Assembly (NCBI RefSeq): GCF_026547205.1
Contig: NZ_CP106877.1
Location: 450,001-514,000, forward strand
Reading direction: 5' to 3'
DNA from: Fervidibacillus halotolerans
Lineage (GTDB): Bacteria > Bacillota > Bacilli > Bacillales > Caldibacillaceae
Length of the DNA stretch: 64,000 bases
In this document: piece after piece, positions 34,551 to 44,439 of the stretch
How positions within the stretch are numbered: position 1 is the stretch's first letter
Layout: the number at the start of each line of letters is the position of its first letter
Made by a program: the position numbers and the translations under genes
The notes under the pieces: model-generated
What the model was told of the DNA's origin: nothing
The model's database searches: none
What the model saw: the letters and a program-made list of their open reading frames with translations, nothing else

Positions 34551-35447
34551 TTAATATCTTGTCAATTTTGTATAAAAATTTTTCACAAAATGATAAAAGG
34601 TTTTTTCTGATGGAGGCAGGTCCCGATTTTTTGGAATAATTATACCGACGGATCGTTTCACTTCTGGATGTTGAATGGATAGTTTTTTTGTCATCCTTGG
34701 TACATTATCGATAAGGGTATTATCAGGGATTAAGCTGACACCGAGACCTGCGGAAACGAGCCCTTTGATCGCGTCCATATCTTCTCCCTCCGCACTAATT
34801 TTCGGGTAAAACCCCGCTTGTTTGCAAGAATCGATGACGATTTTATGAAAAACATAACCCTTTGCAAAAACGACGAAATCATCGTTTTTTAGTTCATGCA
34901 AAAAAATGGAATCCTTTTCAACTAAAGGATGATGGTTCGGGACGAGGGCAGAAAAACGTTCCGTAAATAAAACATATGTGGTGAGTTCTTCATCATTTGG
35001 GACGGGACCGATAAACGAAAGATTCAATTCTCCGTTTTTTACCGATTGAACCAGTTCTGCATAGGAACCTTGTCTCAGATGAAAGGAAATATTCGGATAG
35101 TCTTTTTTAAAAGAAGAAATAATCATCGGCAACACGTAATTGGCTAAACTAGATAAATATCCAATTCGAATCGTACCTATTTCCGGATCTAAATATTCGT
35201 CGATTTTAGCCTTGGCCTGATCGATTCCATCTAACCCTTTTTTTACATGCTTTAGGAAAATCTGACCGATTTGTGTTAATTTAACGTTTCTCCCCACACG
35301 TTCAAATAATTGGACGCCTAATTCCTCTTCTAATTTTGAAATTTGAAAACTAACTGCCGATTGGGCGACGTGCAAATGCTCAGCTGCCTCTGTCATATGT
35401 TGCCTTTCCGCCACTTCCACAAAATATCTCAACTGTCGTAATTCCAT
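34551..35447 (-). CDS. gltC: LysR-type activator of glutamate synthase, GltC
   Basis: A LysR family regulator of about 298 residues. It has an N-terminal winged helix (MELRQLRYFVEVAERQHMT, AQSAVSFQISKLEEELGVQLFER) and a C-terminal co-inducer domain (EGEDMDAIKGLVSAGLGVSL). It is close to recalled B. subtilis GltC and is divergent from gltA, the classical arrangement. GltC activates gltAB in response to 2-oxoglutarate/glutamate balance and represses itself. ATG 35447 is preferred over 35462, being the conserved MELRQL start. Confidence 0.93.
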   Translation of the reverse strand: MELRQLRYFVEVAERQHMTEAAEHLHVAQSAVSFQISKLEEELGVQLFERVGRNVKLTQIGQIFLKHVKKGLDGIDQAKAKIDEYLDPEIGTIRIGYLSSLANYVLPMIISSFKKDYPNISFHLRQGSYAELVQSVKNGELNLSFIGPVPNDEELTTYVLFTERFSALVPNHHPLVEKDSIFLHELKNDDFVVFAKGYVFHKIVIDSCKQAGFYPKISAEGEDMDAIKGLVSAGLGVSLIPDNTLIDNVPRMTKKLSIQHPEVKRSVGIIIPKNRDLPPSEKTFYHFVKNFYTKLTRY

Positions 35448-35500
35448 CTTCCATCCATCCATTCATATTGGTTTTAGATTAAATTTATCTATATCATATA

Positions 35501-35529
35501 TTGTTTATATTAATTTGAAAAGATATAAT
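35501..35529 (+). promoter_or_regulatory. Promoter of gltAB
   Basis: TTGTTT (35501-35506) and TATAAT (35524-35529) with a 17-base spacer lie in the gltC-gltA divergent region. The poor -35 fits a promoter that needs GltC. AT-rich dyads upstream could be GltC boxes, but I could not define them. Confidence 0.6.
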
Positions 35530-35633
35530 GAAAAATAGCCTCTTTCAGAAAAGAAAAAAAATACCGTGAATTTATGAAGGATAATATAAACATACATTTT
35601 TACTCAATAGAAGAAAGAAAAGGAGGGAATTTG

Positions 35634-38600
35634 ATGGGATTTCACAACATTCCCAAACCACAAGGTATGTATCATCCGAAAGCGGAACATGATGCTTGTG
35701 GAATCGGATTATATGCGCATTTAAAAGGGAAGGCGAGTCATGACATCGTGAAAAAGGGTCTTTCCATGTTAAAACGTTTAGATCATCGGGGAGGAAGTGT
35801 GGATGAACAAACGGGGGATGGATCGGGAATCATGGTAGCCATTCCAGATCGATTTTTTAGAAAAGTTTGTGCCCAATTCCATCTCCCGGAAAAAGGTCGT
35901 TATGGTGTAGGAATGATTTTTTTCAATAAAAATCATAGTGAACAAATGGAAATCGAACGGCGATTCGAAAACATCGCGACTAAAGAAGGTTTGAACGTAT
36001 TGGGCTGGCGGACGGTTCCAATCGATGTGGGGCAAATTGGAAAAATCGCAAGGGAAAGTTGTCCATTTATTCGTCAAGTATTCATAGGAAAAAAAGGTGA
36101 CCATTCCGATTTGGAACGGAAATTGTACATCCTTCGCAAACAAGTGGAAAAGTGGGGGGGAAATGAGAAGAAAAGTTTTTATATCGCCAGTCTTTCCACC
36201 CGGACGATTGTATATAAAGGGTTACTTACTCCCGATCAAGTTGGAAAATTTTATTTGGATCTCCAAGATGAAGATTTTACCTCTCCATATGTACTCGTCC
36301 ATTCCCGCTTTAGTACAAATACATTTCCAAGTTGGGAAAGAGCCCATCCGAATCGTTATCTCCTCCATAATGGTGAAATCAATACGATCCAAGGGAACGA
36401 AAATTGGATGACTGCTCGGGAGCGGAAATTAGCTGAGCAGGCATTCGGTAAAGAATTTAGGAAAGTCATTCCCGTTTTAGATACGAACGGAAGCGATTCT
36501 TCCAAGGTAGATAACGCCTTTGAATTTTTAGTTCTTTCGGGTTTGTCTCCTACCCAAGCATCTATGATTTTAATACCGGAACCATGGTTATACGACAGAC
36601 AAATGCATCCGAAGATGAGAGCCTTTTATGAATATCATAGCTTGATGATGGAACCTTGGGATGGTCCAGCAGCCATTTTATTTACCGATGGGAAACAAAT
36701 CGGAGCTCGATTAGATCGAAATGGTTTGCGTCCGATTAGATACTATGTTACAACGGACAATTATATCGTTTTATCATCTGAAGCTGGAGTTATCGATATA
36801 ACCGACGATAAAATCGCATACAAAGATCGGTTAGGACCTGGAGGCTTGTTGGTTATCGATATAGAGGAAGGAAAAATGATTTCTAACGAGGAGATAAAAA
36901 ATCAAATGACAAGCAGGCATCCCTATGAAAAATGGCTTCAATCCCAATTGGTATCGTTAGAAATCAAAAAGGATGAGGTATGGAATATCGGTCCATTACG
37001 CCAATTTCAACGCGCTTTTGGATATACCTTTGAAGACATTCATAAATATTTGCTTCCAATGGTTACGGACGGAAAAGATCCGGTAGGCTCGATGGGAAAT
37101 GATACGCCCCTTGCTGTTTTATCCGACCGGCCCCAATCCCTTTTTAATTATTTTAAACAATTATTTGCACAAGTAACGAACCCGCCAATTGATTCGATTC
37201 GGGAAAAATTCGTTACTTCCACAATTACTTACTTAGGAAAAGAAGGGAATCTTCTGAAACCAGAAAAGGAAAATTGTCGACGAATCCGTTTGAACACACC
37301 AATTCTTACAGAAAGTCAATTGTTAGAAATGAAGGAAAATCGTATAAAAGGGTTCAAAAGCAAACGAATATCCACCCTTTTTACGAATGAGTTGGAAATT
37401 GCTGTTGAAAGGTTATGTATGGAAGCGGAACAGGCTGTAAAGGAAGGGGCTGAACTTTTAATTTTATCCGATCGTGACATGGATAAAAAACGTGTGCCTA
37501 TTCCGATTTTATTGGCCGTTAGTGCCGTTCATCAACATTTAGTGAGGACCGGACTTCGTACGAAGGCGAGTATTATCGCTGATACGGGAGAAACGAGGGA
37601 AGTTCATCATTTTGCAGCTTTAATCGGTTATGGTGCTGATGCCATTTGTCCCTATTTGGTTTATTCCACATATCGGTCTTTGATTGATGAGGGAAATATA
37701 GAGGATTCTTTTTCCAATATCGTGGAAAAATATGTGCAAGCTGTAACGGATGGAATCATCAAAGTGATGGCCAAAATGGGAATTTCAACGGTTCAAAGTT
37801 ATCGAAGTGCTCAAATTTTTGAAGCAGTCGGGATTGATAATAATGTAATCGATCGGTATTTTACCGGGACTCCATCACAAATTGGAGGTATCGATCTTTC
37901 AATCATCGGATTGGAAGCAAAATTGCGTCATGAACGTGCCTTTTCGATGGATTCAGAACAACCGTTAGATTCCGGAAGTGATTTCCAATGGAGAAAGGAA
38001 GGCGAGCATCATGCCTTTAATCCGGAAACGATTCATCTCCTTCAATGGGCCGTTCGAAAGGGAGATTATTCCCTTTATAAAACATATTCCAATCGGGTCG
38101 AAAAAGAGAGATTTAATTTTCTTCGTGATCTATTCCGTTTATCTTCCAACGTAACCCCCATTTCCATCGATGAGGTAGAGCCGGTGGAATCGATTCTTCG
38201 TCGTTTCAAAACGGGTGCCATGTCCTTCGGTTCATTAAGTAAGGAAGCACATGAGACATTGGCCATTGGGATGAATCGAATCGGAGCGAAAAGCAATAGC
38301 GGTGAAGGTGGAGAAGATCCTGATCGTTATATCCTTGATGCCAATGGAGATAATCGAAAAAGTCGAATTAAGCAAATCGCATCCGGTCGATTCGGTGTAA
38401 AAAGCCATTATCTCGTTCATGCAGATGAAATTCAAATAAAAATGGCCCAAGGAGCAAAACCTGGAGAAGGTGGCCAACTACCTGGGAATAAAGTATATCC
38501 ATGGGTGGCAAAGGTCCGAGGCTCTACACCAGGGGTCGGATTGATTTCTCCACCACCAAATCACGATATCTACTCCATCGAAGACTTGGCCCAACTGATT

Positions 38601-40175
38601 TTTGATTTAAAAAATGCTAATCGGGATGCGCGAATTAGTGTAAAACTTGTGTCGAAGGCAGGAGTAGGTACAATCGCAGCAGGTGTAGCAAAGGCTAAAG
38701 CAGATGTAATCGTCATTAGTGGATATGACGGAGGAACGGGTGCATCGCCGAAAACGAGTATTAAGCATACTGGTCTTCCTTGGGAATTAGGATTGGCAGA
38801 AACGCATCAAACATTAATGTTAAATGGATTACGGGATCGGGTTCGTTTAGAAACTGATGGGAAATTAATGACAGGAAAAGATGTTGTGATCGCAGCTCTC
38901 CTCGGAGCAGAAGAGTTTAGCTTCGGTACAGCTCCGTTAATCTCGATTGGATGTGTAATGATGAGAGCTTGTCATTTGGATACGTGTCCTGTAGGCATTG
39001 CGACACAAAATCCTAAATTGAGAGAGAAATTCACTGGAAAACCGGAATATGTGGAACGTTTCATGATTTATATCGCTGAAGAAGTGCGAGAAATCATGGC
39101 TAGTCTCGGTTTCCGAACAATTGATGAAATGGTTGGAAGAACGGATGTTTTAAAGTTGAACGAATGGGCAAAGGAACATTGGAAAGCAAAATATCTCCAT
39201 ATAAATCGACTACTTGTTCAGCCGAAGGGAAATCGAATATGGAGAAAGGAACAAGATCATCAATTGGGACGTACAGTCGATTTGTCCATAATTTTACCCA
39301 AAGTCCAAAAGGCATTAGAGGACAAGATGCCTGTCCGCATACAATTATCGATCAATAACACGATGCGAGCAGTTGGGACAATCGTCGGTAGTGAAATTTC
39401 AAAAAAATACGGTGAACAAGGATTACCGGAGGATACGTTAACCCTCGAATTCTTTGGCTCTGCTGGTCAAAGTTTTGGAGCCTTTGTTCCAAAGGGAATG
39501 ACCCTTTTTGTTAAGGGGGATGCGAATGATTATTTCGGTAAAGGATTATCGGGTGGAAAATTAATTTTAAAAGCACCTGAAAAATCCCCATTTGATGCAA
39601 GTGAAAATGTCATTGTCGGAAATGTAGCGCTATATGGGGCAACAGGCGGGGAAGTGTATATTAACGGACGGGCTGGTGAACGTTTCGCTGTTCGGTTAAG
39701 TGGAGGTAGTGCAGTTGTAGAGGGGATTGGAGACCACGGTTGTGAATATATGACGGGCGGAAAAGTCATTATTTTAGGTAAGATTGGAAACAATTTTGGT
39801 GCCGGAATGAGCGGAGGGATTGCTTATTTATTCACCGATTGGACGGAAAATTGGAAAGAGATGCTAAACGATGAACTAATCGAAACGGAAGTACCGGATG
39901 ATGGAGAATTATCCGATGTGAAACGTTTCATAGAAAACCATTTTCAATATACAGGAAGTTTGCGGGCTTTTCATGTGTTGAAAAATTGGGAACAGACGAA
40001 AAATCGGATTGTAAAAATCATCCCGACGGATTACAAACAAATGGTGTTGGAAATGAATCGATGGAAAGATTCAGGTTATTCCGATGAAGAAGCACGTTAT
40101 ATGGCTTTTGAAGCAAGTCAAGGGCAAAATCATCTTTTAAAGGTGAAAAAATCGAAGGAAATTGTGACAAATTAA
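35634..40175 (+). CDS. gltA: Glutamate synthase large subunit
   Basis: This NADPH-dependent glutamate synthase large subunit converts glutamine plus 2-oxoglutarate to two glutamates. The glutaminase domain uses Cys22 (AEHDACGIGLY), expected to be N-terminal after propeptide removal. The FMN synthase domain follows, then cysteines of a [3Fe-4S] cluster in CVMMRACHLDTCP near residues 1105-1120, and the C-terminal GXGXG beta-helix. ATG 35634 follows AAGGAGGG; 35574 has no SD. Length about 1513 residues matches B. subtilis GltA. It is in an operon with gltB. Confidence 0.96.
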   Translation: MGFHNIPKPQGMYHPKAEHDACGIGLYAHLKGKASHDIVKKGLSMLKRLDHRGGSVDEQTGDGSGIMVAIPDRFFRKVCAQFHLPEKGRYGVGMIFFNKNHSEQMEIERRFENIATKEGLNVLGWRTVPIDVGQIGKIARESCPFIRQVFIGKKGDHSDLERKLYILRKQVEKWGGNEKKSFYIASLSTRTIVYKGLLTPDQVGKFYLDLQDEDFTSPYVLVHSRFSTNTFPSWERAHPNRYLLHNGEINTIQGNENWMTARERKLAEQAFGKEFRKVIPVLDTNGSDSSKVDNAFEFLVLSGLSPTQASMILIPEPWLYDRQMHPKMRAFYEYHSLMMEPWDGPAAILFTDGKQIGARLDRNGLRPIRYYVTTDNYIVLSSEAGVIDITDDKIAYKDRLGPGGLLVIDIEEGKMISNEEIKNQMTSRHPYEKWLQSQLVSLEIKKDEVWNIGPLRQFQRAFGYTFEDIHKYLLPMVTDGKDPVGSMGNDTPLAVLSDRPQSLFNYFKQLFAQVTNPPIDSIREKFVTSTITYLGKEGNLLKPEKENCRRIRLNTPILTESQLLEMKENRIKGFKSKRISTLFTNELEIAVERLCMEAEQAVKEGAELLILSDRDMDKKRVPIPILLAVSAVHQHLVRTGLRTKASIIADTGETREVHHFAALIGYGADAICPYLVYSTYRSLIDEGNIEDSFSNIVEKYVQAVTDGIIKVMAKMGISTVQSYRSAQIFEAVGIDNNVIDRYFTGTPSQIGGIDLSIIGLEAKLRHERAFSMDSEQPLDSGSDFQWRKEGEHHAFNPETIHLLQWAVRKGDYSLYKTYSNRVEKERFNFLRDLFRLSSNVTPISIDEVEPVESILRRFKTGAMSFGSLSKEAHETLAIGMNRIGAKSNSGEGGEDPDRYILDANGDNRKSRIKQIASGRFGVKSHYLVHADEIQIKMAQGAKPGEGGQLPGNKVYPWVAKVRGSTPGVGLISPPPNHDIYSIEDLAQLIFDLKNANRDARISVKLVSKAGVGTIAAGVAKAKADVIVISGYDGGTGASPKTSIKHTGLPWELGLAETHQTLMLNGLRDRVRLETDGKLMTGKDVVIAALLGAEEFSFGTAPLISIGCVMMRACHLDTCPVGIATQNPKLREKFTGKPEYVERFMIYIAEEVREIMASLGFRTIDEMVGRTDVLKLNEWAKEHWKAKYLHINRLLVQPKGNRIWRKEQDHQLGRTVDLSIILPKVQKALEDKMPVRIQLSINNTMRAVGTIVGSEISKKYGEQGLPEDTLTLEFFGSAGQSFGAFVPKGMTLFVKGDANDYFGKGLSGGKLILKAPEKSPFDASENVIVGNVALYGATGGEVYINGRAGERFAVRLSGGSAVVEGIGDHGCEYMTGGKVIILGKIGNNFGAGMSGGIAYLFTDWTENWKEMLNDELIETEVPDDGELSDVKRFIENHFQYTGSLRAFHVLKNWEQTKNRIVKIIPTDYKQMVLEMNRWKDSGYSDEEARYMAFEASQGQNHLLKVKKSKEIVTN

Positions 40176-40196
40176 AAAGGGAGAGGGTGTCCAAAT

Positions 40197-41675
40197 TTGG
40201 GGAAAAAGACCGGATTTCTAGAATACAAACGAATTTCGCCCCGAGAAAGGGATCCAATGGAAAGGATAAAGGATTGGGCTGAATTTTCCTATGCTTTTAC
40301 CGATGATGAGGCGAAAATTCAAAGTGCCCGTTGTATGGATTGTGGGACCCCCTTTTGCCACACCGGAATGGAAATCAACGGATCCGCCAGTGGCTGCCCA
40401 ATCAACAATTTGATCCCCGAATGGAATGATTTAGTTTATCGGGGAAGATGGAAAGATGCTTTAGAAAGGTTGTTGAAAACGAATAATTTTCCCGAGTTTA
40501 CTGGACGGGTCTGCCCGGCTCCTTGTGAAGGTTCGTGTACATTGGCGATTACAGATCCTCCCGTTGCCATCAAATCCATCGAACAGAAAATTATTGATAA
40601 AGGTTTTGAAATGGGATGGATTAAACCTCGAATTCCTAAAAGGAGAACAGGGAAGAAAGTGGCGATTATCGGCTCCGGTCCAGCAGGATTAGCGGCTGCA
40701 GATCAGTTAAACCAAATGGGTCATTCGGTCACGATTTTTGAAAAGGATGACCGTCCAGGTGGATTATTAATGTACGGAATTCCAAATATGAAATTAGATA
40801 AACGGATCGTAGAAAGAAGGATCCGCCTATTGAAGGACGAAGGGATTACATTTATCACAAACACAGAGGTAGGAAAAACGATTCCCGCCAAACAAATAAA
40901 AAATAAATTTGATTCGATTGTTATTGCAACAGGTGCCCAAAAACAAAGGGATTTATCAATCCAAGGAAGGGATGCTTCTGGAGTTTACTTTGCCATGGAT
41001 TATTTAACCCGAGCGACGAAACATCTGTTAAATGGTGAAGATCATGAGTGGAAAATCAATGTGCACGGGAAAGATGTAATCGTTATTGGTGGAGGGGATA
41101 CGGGGGCTGATTGCGTTGCGACGGCTCTACGTCAAGGTTGTCGTAATTGCGTCCAATTTGGAAAGCACCCGAAACCGCCTGCCACTCGTCCGAATCATAC
41201 CCCTTGGCCGGCTGAACCAGATATATTTACCGTCGATTATGCCCATTTAGAAGCCAAATCCAAGTTTGGAAAAGATCCACGTCAATATTTAATTCAAACG
41301 AAGGAAATCATAAAGAATCAAAGTGGTCATGTAAAAGGTGTTTTGACCGTTGAAACGAGAAAGATAATGACTAAAGAGGGTTCGTATTTCGAACAAATAC
41401 CAGGTACTGAAAAAATTTGGCCAGCTGATTACGTATTCATAGCGATTGGATTTACAGGGACGTACCCACAACTATTCGAACAATTCGGTGTAGAAATGGA
41501 AAACCATCGTGCGAAAATCGTTTCGGGAAAATATAAAACGAATGTAGAGGGAATTTTTGCAGCAGGGGATGTTCGAAGGGGACAAAGTTTAGTCGTTTGG
41601 GCAATTCGTGAAGGTAGGGAAGTTGCAAAAGAAGTGGATCAATATTTAAAACAAAGTGCTGAAGAAATAAGATAA
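40197..41675 (+). CDS. gltB: Glutamate synthase small subunit
   Basis: A 492-residue FAD/NADPH and iron-sulfur subunit that passes electrons to GltA. N-terminal cysteine motifs are CMDCGTPFC, CPINN and CPAPCEGSC (two [4Fe-4S] clusters). They are followed by a FAD loop GSGPAGLAAA and NADPH loop GGGDTGADC, and the closing AAGDVRRGQSLVVWAI. It starts with TTG 40197 after GGGAGAGGG, 21 bases behind the gltA stop. Confidence 0.95.
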   Translation: MGKKTGFLEYKRISPRERDPMERIKDWAEFSYAFTDDEAKIQSARCMDCGTPFCHTGMEINGSASGCPINNLIPEWNDLVYRGRWKDALERLLKTNNFPEFTGRVCPAPCEGSCTLAITDPPVAIKSIEQKIIDKGFEMGWIKPRIPKRRTGKKVAIIGSGPAGLAAADQLNQMGHSVTIFEKDDRPGGLLMYGIPNMKLDKRIVERRIRLLKDEGITFITNTEVGKTIPAKQIKNKFDSIVIATGAQKQRDLSIQGRDASGVYFAMDYLTRATKHLLNGEDHEWKINVHGKDVIVIGGGDTGADCVATALRQGCRNCVQFGKHPKPPATRPNHTPWPAEPDIFTVDYAHLEAKSKFGKDPRQYLIQTKEIIKNQSGHVKGVLTVETRKIMTKEGSYFEQIPGTEKIWPADYVFIAIGFTGTYPQLFEQFGVEMENHRAKIVSGKYKTNVEGIFAAGDVRRGQSLVVWAIREGREVAKEVDQYLKQSAEEIR

Positions 41676-41772
41676 TCCACATTTTTTTCAAAAAAATTCC
41701 ATTTTTCATATTGCTTTTATGTTAAGATATGGATGAAATGAAAAATTTTCACAAAATATGGGAGGGAAAAAT

Positions 41773-42516
41773 ATGACGGATTTAAATGGTAAAATTGCGA
41801 TCGTAACAGGTGGTGCGTCAGGAATTGGACTTGCGACGGTAAAGGCTTTTGTGGAAAAGGGGGCAAAAGTCGTTATTTCCGATTATAATGTGGAAGCTGG
41901 AAAGGCTGTAGAAAAGGAATTAAAGGAACAAGGGGCAGATGTTTTATTTATCCAAGTAGATGCAGGAAATGAAGAATCCGTTGCTAATTTAGTTTCGGAA
42001 ACGGTTAAACATTATGGAAGACTAGACGTTATGGTCAATAATGCCGGCGTTGGAACACTTTCAGAAACTCATCAGTTGTCCTACGAAGATTATCATAAAG
42101 TTATTCGCGTCAACCAAGACGGTGTGTTTTTCGGTATAAAATACGCCATCAGGGAAATGTTGAAAACGGGTGGCGGTGCCATCGTTAACACTTCTTCCAT
42201 ACTTGGAAGTGTTGGTGAACCGGGAGCATTTGCTTATAATGCTTCAAAAGGGGCAGTTAATTTGATGACGAAATCTGCAGCCCTTCAATATGCTTCGAAA
42301 AATATCCGCGTAAATGCAGTAGCACCAGGATATATAGAAACTGGTATGGTTAATAAAGAAGCTTTAGGGGAATTTTATGATGGATTGGTTGCCCGTCATC
42401 CAGTTGGTCGTCTAGGACAGCCGGAAGAAGTGGCACATGCAATCGTCTTCTTAGTGGAAAATGATTTTGTCACAGGTACGACGGTTTTAGTAGATGGAGG
42501 ATATACTGCACAATAA
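41773..42516 (+). CDS. SDR family oxidoreductase (glucose-1-dehydrogenase-like)
   Basis: A classical SDR of 247 residues. Features are TGGASGIG cofactor loop, an Asp ending beta-2 (VVISDYN) suggesting NAD(H), NNAGVG, catalytic Ser in NTSSILG and YNASK, and C-terminal TGTTVLVDGG. The substrate cannot be read; annotations in this group vary (glucose 1-dehydrogenase, cyclopentanol or 3-oxoacyl reductases). ATG 41773 follows GGGAGGG; the upstream ATG 41758 overlaps that SD. A strong terminator lies 26 bases after the stop. Confidence 0.85.
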   Translation: MTDLNGKIAIVTGGASGIGLATVKAFVEKGAKVVISDYNVEAGKAVEKELKEQGADVLFIQVDAGNEESVANLVSETVKHYGRLDVMVNNAGVGTLSETHQLSYEDYHKVIRVNQDGVFFGIKYAIREMLKTGGGAIVNTSSILGSVGEPGAFAYNASKGAVNLMTKSAALQYASKNIRVNAVAPGYIETGMVNKEALGEFYDGLVARHPVGRLGQPEEVAHAIVFLVENDFVTGTTVLVDGGYTAQ

Positions 42517-42542
42517 CTTGATGATTTATTCATAATACAGAA

Positions 42543-42575
42543 AGGGGTTGATTTTTGAAAATCACCCCTTTTTTT
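42543..42575 (+). terminator. Terminator after SDR gene; target of intron insertion
   Basis: AGGGGT, one wobble, and GATTTT (42543-42555) pair with AAAATCACCCCT (42558-42569), followed by seven or so T. A group II intron 5-prime end begins immediately after the T-run at 42576. Confidence 0.9.
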
Positions 42576-42660
42576 GTGCGCCCGGCATGGGTGTAATCTA
42601 TAGGGTGAAAGTCCCGACCCACGAAGGCAGAAGTAGTGGTAGCTTAACGCAAGGGTGTTC
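42576..42660 (+). mobile_element. Group IIC intron, 5-prime remnant
   Basis: The sequence starts GTGCGCCCGGCATGGGTG and continues CTATAGGGTGAAAGTCCCGA, GAAGGCAGAAGTA and TAACGCAAGGGTGT. These are the conserved segments of domain I at the 5-prime end of bacterial class C group II introns such as the Oceanobacillus iheyensis intron (recalled). It lies directly behind a terminator T-run, the usual class C target. After about 85 bases the similarity stops; no reverse transcriptase or domains V/VI follow, so it is a truncated, immobile copy. Confidence 0.85.
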
Positions 42661-42720
42661 CATTAACCAAATGTTTTACCGTTTGAACGAATCTTTCCCC
42701 CTCTTTCAAAATTTGGTCAA

Positions 42721-42749
42721 TCATGAATTTCTTCACCGGTTCATACATT
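42721..42749 (+). promoter_or_regulatory. Sigma-E-like promoter of spoVR
   Basis: CATACATT at 42742-42749 matches the sigma-E -10 (CATACANT). TCATGAA at 42721-42727 is a fair -35, with a 14-base spacer. It lies 24 bases upstream of the spoVR start, and spoVR is sigma-E dependent in B. subtilis. Confidence 0.65.
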
Positions 42750-42773
42750 AAAAGTAAGAAAAGGGGGATTGGC

Positions 42774-44186
42774 ATGAAACAGGAAGAAAAGCAGGCGTTA
42801 TATCGGGCGATTGGAGAAATTACGGAAGTTGCCAAAGGTTTCGGCCTTGATTTTTATCCGATGCATTATGAGATTTGTCCGGCAGATATTATTTATACCT
42901 TTGGTGCTTACGGAATGCCGACGCGCTTTTCCCATTGGAGTTTTGGCAAACAATTTTATAAAATGAAGCTCCATTATGATTTAGGGTTAAGCAAAATATA
43001 TGAACTCGTCATTAATTCTAATCCATGTTATGCTTTTTTATTGGATTCCAATTCATTAATCCAAAATAAATTAATTGTAGCCCATGTTTTAGCCCACTGT
43101 GATTTTTTCAAAAACAACGTGCGTTTTCAAAATACGAAACGGGATATGGTAGAAAGTATGGCTGCAACAGCTGAACGAATAAGAAAATATGAAATTGAAT
43201 ACGGACGGAAGGAAGTGGAATCTTTTCTCGATGCAGTATTATCGATCGAGGAGCATATCGACCCATCCTTGATCCGTCCCCATCTATCTTGGTCGATGGA
43301 TGATGATACTTTCGAGGAAGAAGAAACCGTAACGAAAACACCGTATGATGATTTATGGAATATCGATCAAAAAAAGGAAAAACCGATACGTAAAAAAAGG
43401 AAAAGAAAATTCCCACCTGAACCGGAAAAGGATTTACTTCTGTTTCTCGTTTATTACAGTAAAGAATTAGAAGAATGGCAACGGGATATCGTTACGATGA
43501 TCCGTGAAGAAATGCTTTACTTTTGGCCACAACTAGAAACGAAAATTATGAATGAGGGCTGGGCATCCTATTGGCATCAACGAATATTGCGAGAACTGGA
43601 TTTAACGAGTGACGAAGCACTGGAATTTGCTAAGTTAAACGCCAGTGTCGTACAACCGTCAAGAACGAGTATTAATCCATATTATTTAGGATTAAAAATT
43701 TTTGAAGACATTGAACATCGATGGAATCATCCAACAGAGGAAATGAAAAAGCGTGGAATTCAGCCGGGATCTGGAAGGGAAAAAATTTTTGAGGTGCGGG
43801 AACTGGAATCGGATCAGTCTTTTCTTCGCAATTATTTAACGAAAGAACTCGTAGAGCGAGAAGATCTATATTTATTCCAAAAACAAGGAAGAGATTATCG
43901 AGTAGTCGATAAGGATTGGGAAAATGTGAGAGATCAACTGGTCAATATGCGGGTAAATGGTGGTTTTCCATATATTACCGTTTATGATGGGGATTATATG
44001 CGGAACGGTGAACTGTACTTAAAACACCATTATGAAGGGATAGAATTAGATGTAAAATATTTAGAAAAAGTCCTTCCTTATATATACCAATTATGGGGGA
44101 AAAATGTTTATTTGGAAACGGTCATTGAAGAAAAACCGATCGTATTTTCTTACGATGGTCGGACTGTTCAGCGGAAATATTTGTAA
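42774..44186 (+). CDS. spoVR: Stage V sporulation protein R
   Basis: SpoVR family protein of about 470 residues, needed for normal spore cortex formation and made in the mother cell. Characteristic segments are [23 protein letters not shown] at the N-terminus, and [15 protein letters not shown] and [14 protein letters not shown] in the second half. ATG 42774 (MKQEEKQ) follows AAAAGGGGG and lies after the sigma-E-like promoter; the longer frame from 42723 would include the promoter, so it is rejected. A highly basic linker ([10 protein letters not shown]) lies near residue 220. Confidence 0.94.
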   Translation: MKQEEKQALYRAIGEITEVAKGFGLDFYPMHYEICPADIIYTFGAYGMPTRFSHWSFGKQFYKMKLHYDLGLSKIYELVINSNPCYAFLLDSNSLIQNKLIVAHVLAHCDFFKNNVRFQNTKRDMVESMAATAERIRKYEIEYGRKEVESFLDAVLSIEEHIDPSLIRPHLSWSMDDDTFEEEETVTKTPYDDLWNIDQKKEKPIRKKRKRKFPPEPEKDLLLFLVYYSKELEEWQRDIVTMIREEMLYFWPQLETKIMNEGWASYWHQRILRELDLTSDEALEFAKLNASVVQPSRTSINPYYLGLKIFEDIEHRWNHPTEEMKKRGIQPGSGREKIFEVRELESDQSFLRNYLTKELVEREDLYLFQKQGRDYRVVDKDWENVRDQLVNMRVNGGFPYITVYDGDYMRNGELYLKHHYEGIELDVKYLEKVLPYIYQLWGKNVYLETVIEEKPIVFSYDGRTVQRKYL

Positions 44187-44195
44187 AACAATGCT

Positions 44196-44228
44196 AAAAG
44201 CGCAAGTTTTTGTATTAGCGCTTTTTTT
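44196..44228 (+). terminator. Terminator after spoVR
   Basis: AAAAGCGC (44196-44203) pairs with GCGCTTTT (44218-44225) and continues in T residues, ten bases behind the stop. Confidence 0.85.
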
Positions 44229-44439
44229 ATTTGTTTAATTGTCAAATTGCATTCGTAAATACATTTTACTTCAGTAAGAATTAGCCAAGTATTGGAAGGA
44301 TATGGAGGAAACTAGTTCATTTGCAAGTAATCTTAACAAGTTCTTGACATTTCCATGAAAAGAATTAAAAATGATCGGTCTAAAATAAAAGAAAAGAAGG
44401 TGGTTTCTGATCCGCAAAAATTTTTAAGGAGGCGATTTC

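Noticed and set aside
42548..42751. 67-codon open frame between SDR and spoVR
   Set aside because: It covers a terminator, the group II intron relic and the spoVR promoter; not a gene.
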